Positions 1 to 6,413 of a stretch of DNA of 11,965 nucleotides are shown here, piece after piece. The translations under genes were made by a program, and so were the position numbers. Origin of the DNA: Bacteroidota bacterium (lineage in GTDB: Bacteria > Bacteroidota > Bacteroidia > Chitinophagales > Chitinophagaceae); contig JAEZLJ010000067.1 in the NCBI GenBank assembly GCA_023415275.1, positions 1 to 11,965 on the forward strand. The letters are read 5' to 3'. Position 1 is the stretch's first letter. Each line of letters begins with the position of its first letter. Under the pieces are notes generated by a model. The model was not told the DNA's origin, did no database searches, and worked only from the letters and a program-made list of their open reading frames with translations.

Positions 1-134
1 CCAATAACCTGGGTAGTATACCTCCAAATACAGCTTTGATGTTGATCTATGATGGCAAAAAAAGGTATGAGGTACGCCTTTCAAGTAATTTTGAAAAGAA
101 TGCTGCAGTAAAAATAAAAAGGAAAAAGCCTTAA
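1..134 (+). CDS. 3' end of an unrecognised protein-coding gene (partial)
   Basis: The frame starting at base 3 is open from the window edge to a TAA at 132-134 and gives 43 residues. They include SIPPNTALMLIYDGKKRYE and end in a lysine/arginine-rich tail, KIKRKKP. The alternation of hydrophobic and charged residues looks like beta strands of a real protein, and a strong terminator follows 32 bases after the stop. The other two plus frames are closed early in this stretch. The start lies outside the window, so length, family and localisation cannot be given. I do not recognise the fragment. It converges on parC. Confidence 0.6.
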   Translation, partial: NNLGSIPPNTALMLIYDGKKRYEVRLSSNFEKNAAVKIKRKKP

Positions 135-166
135 CCTTTTCCTTCACATTTAATATGAAATTGAAT

Positions 167-201
167 ATAAAGCGCTCCTTAAGAAATTAAGAGCGCTTTA
201 T
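167..201. terminator. Bidirectional intrinsic terminator between convergent genes
   Basis: A perfect inverted repeat TAAAGCGCTC (168-177) / GAGCGCTTTA (191-200), extended by A167-T201, continues inward after a one-base bulge (C178) as TTAA/TTAA closed by a GAAA tetraloop (183-186). On the plus strand it is followed by TTATTAAAA, and on the minus strand by an AT-rich run. It serves the partial plus-strand gene (stop at 134) and parC, whose stop codon begins 3 bases away at 206-204. The stem symmetry suits termination from both sides. Confidence 0.8.
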
Positions 202-203
202 TA

Positions 204-2738
204 TTAAAACAATGTGGTCCTTTGAGGAGGTTCGGTTAAAGCTGCTGGCCGGTTAGTACTTTCCCACTCCATCATTATATTTTTATTAAAGTCTACCAGC
301 TTCGCCCCCACTGCCTTCCACCCCATCACATCAACCATTTTGGCAATCTTGAATTTAGCTTTTCTCACCTGCGAACCTTTACCTGTTTGAACAATAAGTA
401 TTGGCTCCTCTTCTGTAGAAACGGCTTCCAGCACATTCCCCTTCCCTTCTTTTATAAATAGAAATTTATTTTTTAATGTAGTGGTCTCTATGCGGAAACG
501 CTTCACATTATATTGCACTTTATCATTATCCAGGTAAACAGCGGTAATGATTCTTTCAGGGTCAAACTTCTCTACCAGCATCACTTCTTCTGGATTGAAA
601 CGTTGCGTCAACTCCTGGTCTGTAATTTCATAAGTACCATCGCTGTACAGTACCAATACCCTGTCCTCTGCATCAAAATCGCCTAATTCAATTCCCTTTC
701 CTTCATGATTCAGGCGTCCGAATTTGTCATCAAACCAAAGTTTGATACTTCCAAGCGTAGCCACACCGGCTTCCTTGAACTTCACAGCACGCACAGGGTA
801 TTTGGTTACCTGGTTACCCATACTACCTCTGCTTTTGATCTCCAACTCTTCAAAATAAAATTCAAATTCCTTATTCCTGGCTGTGCAATTTGGACTCAAA
901 ATAACCCTTACTACTTCAGCTTCACCGTTAGGATTTACGGTCAGGTAATGCACCTTGCTTTTATCATGTCCCTTAGTTAAATCGTATTCTTTATCCCTGG
1001 TGATTCCAGTGACATTAAATCTCTTGGCATATGTTACACCAGACCCACCATCGGTGTACAACATATTATAGGTGGTTCTTTCATCTCCTTTGCGGAATAC
1101 CGCAGCATACAAGATGTCCTTTCCAATAAATACTTTATCCTGCACCTTCACCACTTTCATAATACCTCTCTTGGTAAAAGCTATAATATCATCAAGGTCT
1201 GAACATTCTACCAGAAATTCGTCCTTTTTCAGGGAGGTACCAATAAATCCTTCTTCCCTGTTTATATACAGCCGGGTATTGGCAATAGCCACATGCTTGG
1301 CTTCTATCACCTCAAAGACCTTGATTTCAGTCTTCCGCTCTTTACCCTTACCATATTTTTTTAATAAGCCTTCAAAATAAGCAATGGCATAATCATTCAA
1401 ATATTCAAGGTCATGCTTTACTTGTTTGATCTGGGCTTCAAGGTCTTTGATCTGGGCATTCAATTCTTCAATATCAAGCTTATAAATGCGTCGAACAGGC
1501 TTTTCCGTAAGTTTTAAAATATCTTCCCTGGTTACAGGTCTTCTTAACTGTTTGGCAAAAGGAACAAACGCCTTGTCTATTGATTGAATTACCTTCTCCC
1601 ATGTCTCATGTTTCTTCTCCAGCTCCTTATAGATCTTTTCCTCGAAGAATATTTTTTCTAATGAAGTGTAGTGCCATTTATCCTGCAATTCACCTAGCCT
1701 GATCTCGAGCTCCTTTTGTAAAAGTTCCTTAGTGTGATCCGCGGAGATCCTTAATAACTCATTAACTGATACAAAATGAGGCTTTTGATCTATGATCACG
1801 CAGGTATTTGGCGATATGGACACTTCACAATCAGTAAACTTATACAATGCATCGATCGTAATATCCGGCGATATCCCGGGGGCTAGGTCCACCTGGATCT
1901 CCACTTCTGCGGCAGTATTATCTGTAACCTTTTTGATCTTGATCTTACCGTTATCATTAGCCTTGACAATGCTGTCCATAAGGCTTGAAGTGGTTACACC
2001 ATAAGGCACACTCCTGATCAACAAGGTTTTTTTATCCAGTTCCTCGATATGTGCCCTCACTTTAACCCTTCCTCCCCTCATGCCCTGGTTATAATCACTC
2101 ACATCAGCCATGGCACCAGTTAGGAAATCAGGGTACAGGTCAAACTTTCTTCCTTTTAAATATTTTATGGCGGCTTCGCAGATCTCGCAGAAATTATGAG
2201 GTAAGACCTTTGTGGCTAATCCAACAGCAATGCCCTCAGCGCCATGTGCCAGCAATAATGGAAACTTGACAGGCAAGGTAATGGGTTCATTCTTACGACC
2301 ATCATAGCTCAATTGCCAGTTGGTAGTTTTAGGATTAAATACCACTTCCAAAGCAAATTTGCTCAGGCGCCCTTCAATGTACCTTGATGCAGCAGCATCA
2401 TCACCTGTTCTTATATCACCCCAGTTTCCCTGTGTGTCTATCAGCAGGTCCTTCTGTCCCATATTCACAAGGGCATCACCAATGGACGCATCACCATGTG
2501 GATGGTATTGCATGGTCTGGCCAATCACATTGGCCACTTTATTGAAACGTCCGTCATCCATTTCCTTCATGGCATGCAGGATGCGGCGCTGCACCGGCTT
2601 TAATCCATCTTCAACAGCAGGAACGGCTCTTTCCAGGATCACATAAGAAGCATAATCCAGGAACCATGTCTTATACTGGCCATTAATGCCGTGGTCATTC
2701 TGCAGATGTTCGTAGTTCTTGTTTTTCGTAGTACTCAT
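204..2738 (-). CDS. parC: DNA topoisomerase IV subunit A (ParC)
   Basis: This is the 844-aa DNA-cleaving subunit of topoisomerase IV. With ParE it passes one duplex through another to unlink daughter chromosomes and relax supercoils in the cytoplasm. The breakage-reunion domain has DGLKPVQRRIL (residues 44-54), YHPHGDASIGDALV (78-91) and AAASRYIE (115-122), with catalytic Tyr120 next to Arg119. A tower/coiled-coil segment lies near 420-450. The C-terminal part looks like a GyrA/ParC-type beta-pinwheel with only a degenerate GyrA box, KSRGSMGN (635-642), which argues for ParC rather than GyrA. The residue at the GyrA Ser83 position is Ala84; the GyrA Asp87 position keeps Asp88. The ATG at 2738-2736 starts just ahead of the conserved domain, and no good SD precedes it. 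It is the last gene of the parE cluster, 51 bases after the DUF1835 gene, and ends at a terminator. Confidence 0.95.
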   Translation of the reverse strand: MSTTKNKNYEHLQNDHGINGQYKTWFLDYASYVILERAVPAVEDGLKPVQRRILHAMKEMDDGRFNKVANVIGQTMQYHPHGDASIGDALVNMGQKDLLIDTQGNWGDIRTGDDAAASRYIEGRLSKFALEVVFNPKTTNWQLSYDGRKNEPITLPVKFPLLLAHGAEGIAVGLATKVLPHNFCEICEAAIKYLKGRKFDLYPDFLTGAMADVSDYNQGMRGGRVKVRAHIEELDKKTLLIRSVPYGVTTSSLMDSIVKANDNGKIKIKKVTDNTAAEVEIQVDLAPGISPDITIDALYKFTDCEVSISPNTCVIIDQKPHFVSVNELLRISADHTKELLQKELEIRLGELQDKWHYTSLEKIFFEEKIYKELEKKHETWEKVIQSIDKAFVPFAKQLRRPVTREDILKLTEKPVRRIYKLDIEELNAQIKDLEAQIKQVKHDLEYLNDYAIAYFEGLLKKYGKGKERKTEIKVFEVIEAKHVAIANTRLYINREEGFIGTSLKKDEFLVECSDLDDIIAFTKRGIMKVVKVQDKVFIGKDILYAAVFRKGDERTTYNMLYTDGGSGVTYAKRFNVTGITRDKEYDLTKGHDKSKVHYLTVNPNGEAEVVRVILSPNCTARNKEFEFYFEELEIKSRGSMGNQVTKYPVRAVKFKEAGVATLGSIKLWFDDKFGRLNHEGKGIELGDFDAEDRVLVLYSDGTYEITDQELTQRFNPEEVMLVEKFDPERIITAVYLDNDKVQYNVKRFRIETTTLKNKFLFIKEGKGNVLEAVSTEEEPILIVQTGKGSQVRKAKFKIAKMVDVMGWKAVGAKLVDFNKNIMMEWESTNRPAALTEPPQRTTLF

Positions 2739-2789
2739 TGCATTTTATTTTCTTTCCATAGGTTTATGTGCAAATACTAAAAGGATAGG

Positions 2790-3641
2790 TTATCCATTAA
2801 CCTGCTCCTGGCTTACTTCCTCCATTGCTGTATTCTTCAATTTCACTTCAAAGTCTTTCCATCCTTTTGTAGTATCTCCATGTATCTCGATCTTCTCTCC
2901 TTCTGCCATTTTTTTCATACGCCACAACAGGAAAACATCACCCGTCTTTATCTTCATTTTACCTAATATGCCACTCATCACTTTATTGCCCTTCTGCCAT
3001 TCATTAGAAAGTCCTTTTAAAATGTCTCCATCATAAAAATCTTCTTGTTTACCGGCTATCTTTTTACCTCCTTCCAGGATGCGCACCATATCGTTCTCAT
3101 TACAAAGCTTTTTCCATTCATCCGGGTCCACTTCAAACTCACTAAGGGTAACTTTCCGGTTCAGCTTTTTAGCTTTCAGGAATTCCTTCGGTTGTATCTC
3201 GTGTAAGTTTATGGGATAAAATATATTTCCCTTTTCGTTGATGAAAGGGAGATTATTCAGGTACAGAATTACTACACGTCCCTGGAAGGCCTGCAATTGA
3301 GAGATCAGCCAGTAATAACCACATACATCATGTTGGTTCTGACCCATCCATATCCACACTTCTTCTTTGGTATTTTCTTCAAGCTCCTTTTTTAAATTAT
3401 GAACAGTCAGCCTGTCATCAACCATATCTGATACCTGGTCTGCATTATATGGTGTGAGTTCTAAAAGCGATTTCCACCAATCTCTTCGCTGCTGGTAACC
3501 TTCCGCTTCATAAATATTGGCTACCGGCCCCACTGCGTAATCATCCCTAATGATCTCTACCCTCCCATTCAAACTTTCATCCAGTTCTATTGCTTTCTTT
3601 AATACTTCAATATCTGCTTCCTGAAAAACTATGTGTGTCAT
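2790..3641 (-). CDS. DUF1835/DUF3658 domain-containing protein of unknown function
   Basis: A 283-aa, probably cytoplasmic protein with no signal peptide or membrane segment. The N-terminal part resembles DUF1835: MTHIVFQEAD at the start, RDDYAVGPV (32-40), and VWIWMGQNQHD (95-105) followed by a helical stretch. The C-terminal part (about 200-268) resembles DUF3658, with DGDILKGL, NEWQKG, FLLWRMKKM (237-245) and a closing IEIHGDTTKGWKDFEVKL. The reading frame is open back to a TTG at 3674-3672, but I place the start at the ATG 3641-3639. That ATG is the commoner codon and puts the conserved domain at residue 1. It lies 39 bases after the parE stop and 51 bases before parC, so co-transcription with both is likely. 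Its biochemical role is unknown to me. A link to topoisomerase IV rests on position only. Confidence 0.85.
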   Translation of the reverse strand: MTHIVFQEADIEVLKKAIELDESLNGRVEIIRDDYAVGPVANIYEAEGYQQRRDWWKSLLELTPYNADQVSDMVDDRLTVHNLKKELEENTKEEVWIWMGQNQHDVCGYYWLISQLQAFQGRVVILYLNNLPFINEKGNIFYPINLHEIQPKEFLKAKKLNRKVTLSEFEVDPDEWKKLCNENDMVRILEGGKKIAGKQEDFYDGDILKGLSNEWQKGNKVMSGILGKMKIKTGDVFLLWRMKKMAEGEKIEIHGDTTKGWKDFEVKLKNTAMEEVSQEQVNG

Positions 3642-3680
3642 TCGCTTTAATTTAATGATGGTTAGTAGCACCAAAAGCTA

Positions 3681-5576
3681 CTAAGCCACGGCCTCTTCTA
3701 CTGTATCTAATTCAACTTTTAGATTGTTGATAATGAACTCCTGCCTTTCCTGGGTATTCTTACCCATATAATACTCCAGTAACTGCTGTATGTGGTCGCC
3801 ATGTTCCAAAATAACAGGTTGCAAGCGCATTTCTTCACCAATGAAGCGCCCGAATTCATCAGGAGAAATTTCACCCAAACCTTTAAATCGGGTAATCTCA
3901 GGTTTGGAGCCCAACTTTTTAACTGCAGCCATTTTTTCCTGCTCTGAATAACAATAAATGGTCTCCTGTTTATTTCTTACGCGGAACAAAGGAGTTTCCA
4001 GAATATAAACATGGCTGTTCTTCACCAGGTCAGGGAAGAACTGCAAAAAGAAAGTCATGATGAGCAAACGGATATGCATTCCGTCCACATCAGCATCTGT
4101 AGCAATTACGATCCTGTTAAAACGTAAACCTTCCAATCCTTCTTCTATATTCAGCGCATGTTGAAGCAGGTTCAACTCTTCATTTTCATATACCACTTTT
4201 TTGCTCATACCAAAGCAGTTCAACGGCTTTCCTCGTAAACTGAAAACTGCCTGGGTTTCCACCTGCCTGGCTTTGGTAATTGATCCGCTTGCCGAATCAC
4301 CTTCTGTTATAAAAATGGTGGTTTCCTTTTGTGTGGCAAAAAACTCCTGTTTATTCTTGGCAGGTGGCTCATCATTCAGGTGCACCCTGCAATCTCTTAG
4401 TTTCTTATTATGAAGATTGGCCTTCTTGGCTCTTTCATTTGCCAGTTTTTTAATTCCGGCAAGATCCTTCCGCTCCCTCTCACTTTGCTCAATTCGCTTT
4501 TTTAAGGCATCAGCAATCGTAGGATTTTTATGAAGAAAGTTATCAAGCTGTTTAGATAAAAAATCCAAAACAAACTGGCGCATGCTTGGACCTCCTTCAT
4601 CAACATTTAAGGAACCTAACTTGGTTTTGGTCTGTGATTCAAATACCGGCTCAACAACCCTTACAGAAATGGCGGCCACTATACTTTGACGAATATCCGA
4701 AGCGTCATAATCCTTTTTAAAGAAATCGCGGATCACTTTTATATAGGCTTCCCTGAATGCCTGCTGGTGGGTACCACCCTGGGTAGTATGCTGGCCATTA
4801 ACAAAGCTGTAATAATCCTCGCCATAATCATTATTATGGGTGATGGCCACCTCTATATCCTCACCTTTTAAATGAATGATAGGATAACGCAATTCATCTG
4901 CATTGGTACTCCGCTCTAACAAATCCAACAACCCGTTCTTACTTATATAAGACTTACCATTAAAAACGATGCGCATCCCTGCATTCAAAAAGCAATAATT
5001 CCAGATTTGCTTTTCCAGGTATTCCGAGATGAAATGAAAATTTTTAAAAATGGTTTCGTCCGGAACGAATGTGACCAGGGTGCCATTTTCTCCATCCGTT
5101 TTGGCCTCTTTATTTTCTTTAACAAGCACACCTCTTTCAAACTCTGCCTCCTTTACTTTACCGTCCCTAAAGGAAGCTACTTTAAAATAACTGCTGAGCG
5201 CATTGACCGCCTTGGTACCCACACCGTTCAAACCCACACTTTTCTGGAAAACCTTGCTGTCATACTTAGCTCCGGTATTGATCTTACTTACCACGTCCAC
5301 CACCTTACCCAGCGGAATTCCCCGGCCATAGTCCCTGACCACTACAGAATTGTCCTTGATGGCAACTTCAATGGACTTGCCATAACCCATCGTATATTCA
5401 TCTATGCAGTTATCGATCACCTCTTTCACCAATACGTAGATTCCATCGTCCGGGCTGGAGCCATCACCCAGTTTTCCGATATACATTCCTGGTCTTAACC
5501 GGATATGCTCTTTCCAGTCAAGGCTTTTAATACTGTCCTCTGTATATTCAAAAAGATTCTTTTTAGTTTCTGCCAT
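3681..5576 (-). CDS. parE: DNA topoisomerase IV subunit B (ParE)
   Basis: This is the 631-aa ATPase subunit of topoisomerase IV, partner of the ParC encoded downstream. The GHKL ATP-binding domain shows E52 and N56 in KEVIDN (51-56), DYGRGIP (82-88) and GLNGVGTKAVNALS (115-128). The transducer domain carries the QTK loop (315-317) with the ATP-sensing lysine. The TOPRIM domain has EGDSASG (425-431), SLRGKPLN (446-453) and the metal-binding DADVDG (494-499), followed by RFKGLGEISPDEF near the C-terminus. The length is normal for ParE and short compared with GyrB, which often has a TOPRIM insert. The ATG at 5576-5574 has no SD ahead of it, as is common in Bacteroidota. It is the first gene of the minus-strand cluster; a candidate promoter lies at 5765-5800, giving a leader of about 180 bases. 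Confidence 0.95.
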   Translation of the reverse strand: MAETKKNLFEYTEDSIKSLDWKEHIRLRPGMYIGKLGDGSSPDDGIYVLVKEVIDNCIDEYTMGYGKSIEVAIKDNSVVVRDYGRGIPLGKVVDVVSKINTGAKYDSKVFQKSVGLNGVGTKAVNALSSYFKVASFRDGKVKEAEFERGVLVKENKEAKTDGENGTLVTFVPDETIFKNFHFISEYLEKQIWNYCFLNAGMRIVFNGKSYISKNGLLDLLERSTNADELRYPIIHLKGEDIEVAITHNNDYGEDYYSFVNGQHTTQGGTHQQAFREAYIKVIRDFFKKDYDASDIRQSIVAAISVRVVEPVFESQTKTKLGSLNVDEGGPSMRQFVLDFLSKQLDNFLHKNPTIADALKKRIEQSERERKDLAGIKKLANERAKKANLHNKKLRDCRVHLNDEPPAKNKQEFFATQKETTIFITEGDSASGSITKARQVETQAVFSLRGKPLNCFGMSKKVVYENEELNLLQHALNIEEGLEGLRFNRIVIATDADVDGMHIRLLIMTFFLQFFPDLVKNSHVYILETPLFRVRNKQETIYCYSEQEKMAAVKKLGSKPEITRFKGLGEISPDEFGRFIGEEMRLQPVILEHGDHIQQLLEYYMGKNTQERQEFIINNLKVELDTVEEAVA

Positions 5577-5703
5577 AGGATTATTTCAAGAGTAATTTGA
5601 GTAAAAATAAATTCATTGAGCTTACCAATGGTCATTTAGGCCCGGATGGTCTATTCAGATTGTATAATACAGATCATCACAAGCAGTAATTTGGTCCAGG
5701 ATC

Positions 5704-5720
5704 TTGCCTTAAAAAGGCAA
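5704..5720. other. Perfect 7-bp hairpin in the parE leader
   Basis: TTGCCTT (5704-5710) and AAGGCAA (5714-5720) are exact inverted repeats separated by AAA. If parE is transcribed from the promoter near 5765, this folds in its leader about 130 bases before the start codon. No T-run follows in either direction, so it does not look like an intrinsic terminator. It could be a leader structure or a regulator site. Confidence 0.5.
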
Positions 5721-5723
5721 TAT

Positions 5724-5746
5724 GATAATATTTATAATCTATTATC
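5724..5746. other. Second perfect inverted repeat in the parE leader
   Basis: GATAATA (5724-5730) and TATTATC (5740-5746) are exact inverted repeats with a 9-base loop, three bases from the preceding hairpin. The stem is AT-only apart from its outer G-C pair, so as RNA it would be weak. A protein-binding role in DNA is equally possible. The local AT-richness makes a chance match plausible. Confidence 0.35.
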
Positions 5747-5764
5747 TATCAGCTCAACAGCGGG

Positions 5765-5800
5765 CAAATATAATAAAAAAATAAGCTTATTTTACTAAAT
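5765..5800 (-). promoter_or_regulatory. Candidate Bacteroidota promoter for the parE cluster
   Basis: The plus-strand CAAATATA (5765-5772) reads TATATTTG on the minus strand, an exact match to the Bacteroidota -7 consensus TAnnTTTG. A weak -33 element, ATTTAG (5800-5795), lies 22 bases upstream of it, differing from the usual TTTG core. Transcription would begin near 5758 and leave a leader of roughly 180 bases. The palindrome 5778-5793 lies between the two elements, where a regulator could block RNA polymerase. Confidence 0.5.
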
Positions 5801-5894
5801 TGTTTAGTTTTTAAAAATTATTTTTACCACAATTTTATTTACATATGTCACTGATAATCAACTAATTAAAAACTTAAGTATTTTTTGCAGACTT

Positions 5895-5928
5895 TCTGGG
5901 AATTATGATTTGAAAACCCCTAATTTTG
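5895..5928 (+). promoter_or_regulatory. Candidate promoter for the 88-aa gene
   Basis: TAATTTTG (5921-5928) matches the -7 consensus TAnnTTTG exactly. The only -33-like sequence at suitable distance is TCTG (5895-5898), 22 bases upstream, which is a poor match. The transcript would start near 5934, just before the hairpin 5938-5957, leaving a leader of about 125 bases. Confidence 0.35.
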
Positions 5929-5937
5929 ACTCCATAC

Positions 5938-5957
5938 AAGGCAGCAATAATTGCCTT
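5938..5957 (+). other. Hairpin at the presumed 5' end of the 88-aa gene transcript
   Basis: AAGGCA (5938-5943) and TGCCTT (5952-5957) are exact inverted repeats with an 8-base loop. If transcription starts near 5934 the mRNA would begin almost directly with this stem, a position typical of 5' stabilising hairpins. The arms carry the same six bases as the hairpin at 5704-5720. Confidence 0.35.
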
Positions 5958-6007
5958 TGATACCAGAACTGCCTCACTACCCATTAATTCTACTTACAAC
6001 TTATTAG

Positions 6008-6026
6008 CTTACTAACCCATAGTAAG
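6008..6026 (+). other. Perfect 7-bp hairpin 22 bases before the SD
   Basis: CTTACTA (6008-6014) and TAGTAAG (6020-6026) are exact inverted repeats closing a 5-base loop, ACCCA. It lies in the presumed leader of the 88-aa gene and leaves the SD at 6049-6054 unpaired. It may be a leader structure or an operator-like dyad. Confidence 0.35.
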
Positions 6027-6048
6027 AGTTAATAAACTACCCAAAAAC

Positions 6049-6054
6049 GGAGGA
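6049..6054 (+). promoter_or_regulatory. Strong SD that fixes the start of the 88-aa gene
   Basis: GGAGGA lies 6 bases before the ATG at 6061 (7 bases if counted from the GGAGG core), which is optimal spacing. The frame is open a little further to a TTG at 6055, but that codon abuts the SD and cannot be the start. No other gene in this window has a comparable site. Confidence 0.85.
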
Positions 6055-6060
6055 TTGAAT

Positions 6061-6327
6061 ATGTATTCGTATGGATTGCTGGAACCCGGATGTTATTACC
6101 TTGTTCAGGAACAAGTGGACTCGCCTATCGAATTGATCAAAGTGACCATGGAAAGTGATCACTGTATGTATGTATTTAAATACAGGGATGAATTAAAAAC
6201 CGAATGGAAAAAGAAGAATGATAAGCTTTATGATATACTGGAATGTTTGAACGATGCCATGGTGGAGGCATGGGAAAAACATTATAATAATAATGAAGAA
6301 TCTTATTATGAGGAGGATGACGATTGA
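6061..6327 (+). CDS. Small acidic protein of unknown function (88 aa)
   Basis: I do not recognise this family. The ATG at 6061 is chosen because GGAGGA lies at ideal distance upstream. The protein begins MYSYGLLEPGCYYLV and has mixed hydrophobic/charged segments that could form beta strands up to about residue 44 (YVFKYRDELKTEW). A likely amphipathic helix follows (KLYDILECLNDAMVEAWEKHY). It ends in a low-complexity acidic tail with NNNEESYYEEDDD. It has no signal peptide, membrane segment or metal-binding motif; cysteines are scattered singly. Its base composition resembles its neighbours. It stands alone between divergent parE and a downstream peptidase gene, with its own candidate promoter and a terminator overlapping the stop, so it is probably monocistronic. 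The clear SD, codon structure and terminator make it a real gene; its role cannot be inferred. Confidence 0.8.
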   Translation: MYSYGLLEPGCYYLVQEQVDSPIELIKVTMESDHCMYVFKYRDELKTEWKKKNDKLYDILECLNDAMVEAWEKHYNNNEESYYEEDDD

Positions 6328-6345
6328 ACCCGTCCTCCTCTTTAT
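6310..6345 (+). terminator. Intrinsic terminator overlapping the end of the 88-aa gene
   Basis: GAGGAGGA (6310-6317) pairs with TCCTCCTC (6333-6340), extended inward by a G-T and a G-C pair, with an 11-base loop that contains the stop codon TGA (6325-6327). TTTATA follows; the T-run is short but the stem is strong. The left arm encodes part of the acidic tail (EEDD), so the end of the protein and the terminator share sequence. Confidence 0.65.
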
Positions 6346-6413
6346 AGTGCTTATAAATATTTGCCGGTCAGTAATTGAAACGAAAGGTTTATCTTAAAGT
6401 TTAAACCATTCGT

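Larger units (their letters stand above)
5577..6060. other. Divergent intergenic region, gene-free, hairpin-rich
   Basis: These 484 bases separate parE (minus) from the 88-aa gene (plus). No convincing ORF is present on either strand. The centre (about 5765-5890) is very AT-rich and includes a 16-base perfect palindrome, AAAATAAGCTTATTTT (5778-5793). Perfect short hairpins sit at 5704-5720, 5724-5746, 5938-5957 and 6008-6026. As both genes point outward, none of these can be a terminator for a flanking gene. They fall in the presumed 5' leaders. Confidence 0.6.

Noticed and set aside
3642..3674. TTG-initiated 11-residue extension of the DUF1835 protein
   Set aside because: The extension lies outside the conserved domain, TTG is a rarer start, and the ATG at 3641 places the domain at residue 1.
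5007..5498. 163-codon open frame on the plus strand inside parE
   Set aside because: It is fully antisense to the conserved ATPase domain of parE, which has every expected motif in its own frame. Long antisense frames are common opposite such genes.
204..5576. GyrA/GyrB instead of ParC/ParE
   Set aside because: The B subunit is short with the DADVDGMHI form, the A subunit has only a degenerate GyrA box, and the two genes are clustered with DUF1835, all fitting topoisomerase IV. A full phylogeny would settle it.
5440..5635. Upstream ORF from the ATG at 5635 on the minus strand, overlapping the parE start out of frame (about 46 codons)
   Set aside because: No RBS precedes it and its peptide has no notable features; overlap with parE is explained by lack of stops in a short AT-rich stretch.
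5721..5785. Possible 20-codon ORF on the plus strand in the divergent region
   Set aside because: It is very short, has no RBS, and is composed mostly of Ile, Tyr and Lys codons expected from AT-rich non-coding DNA.
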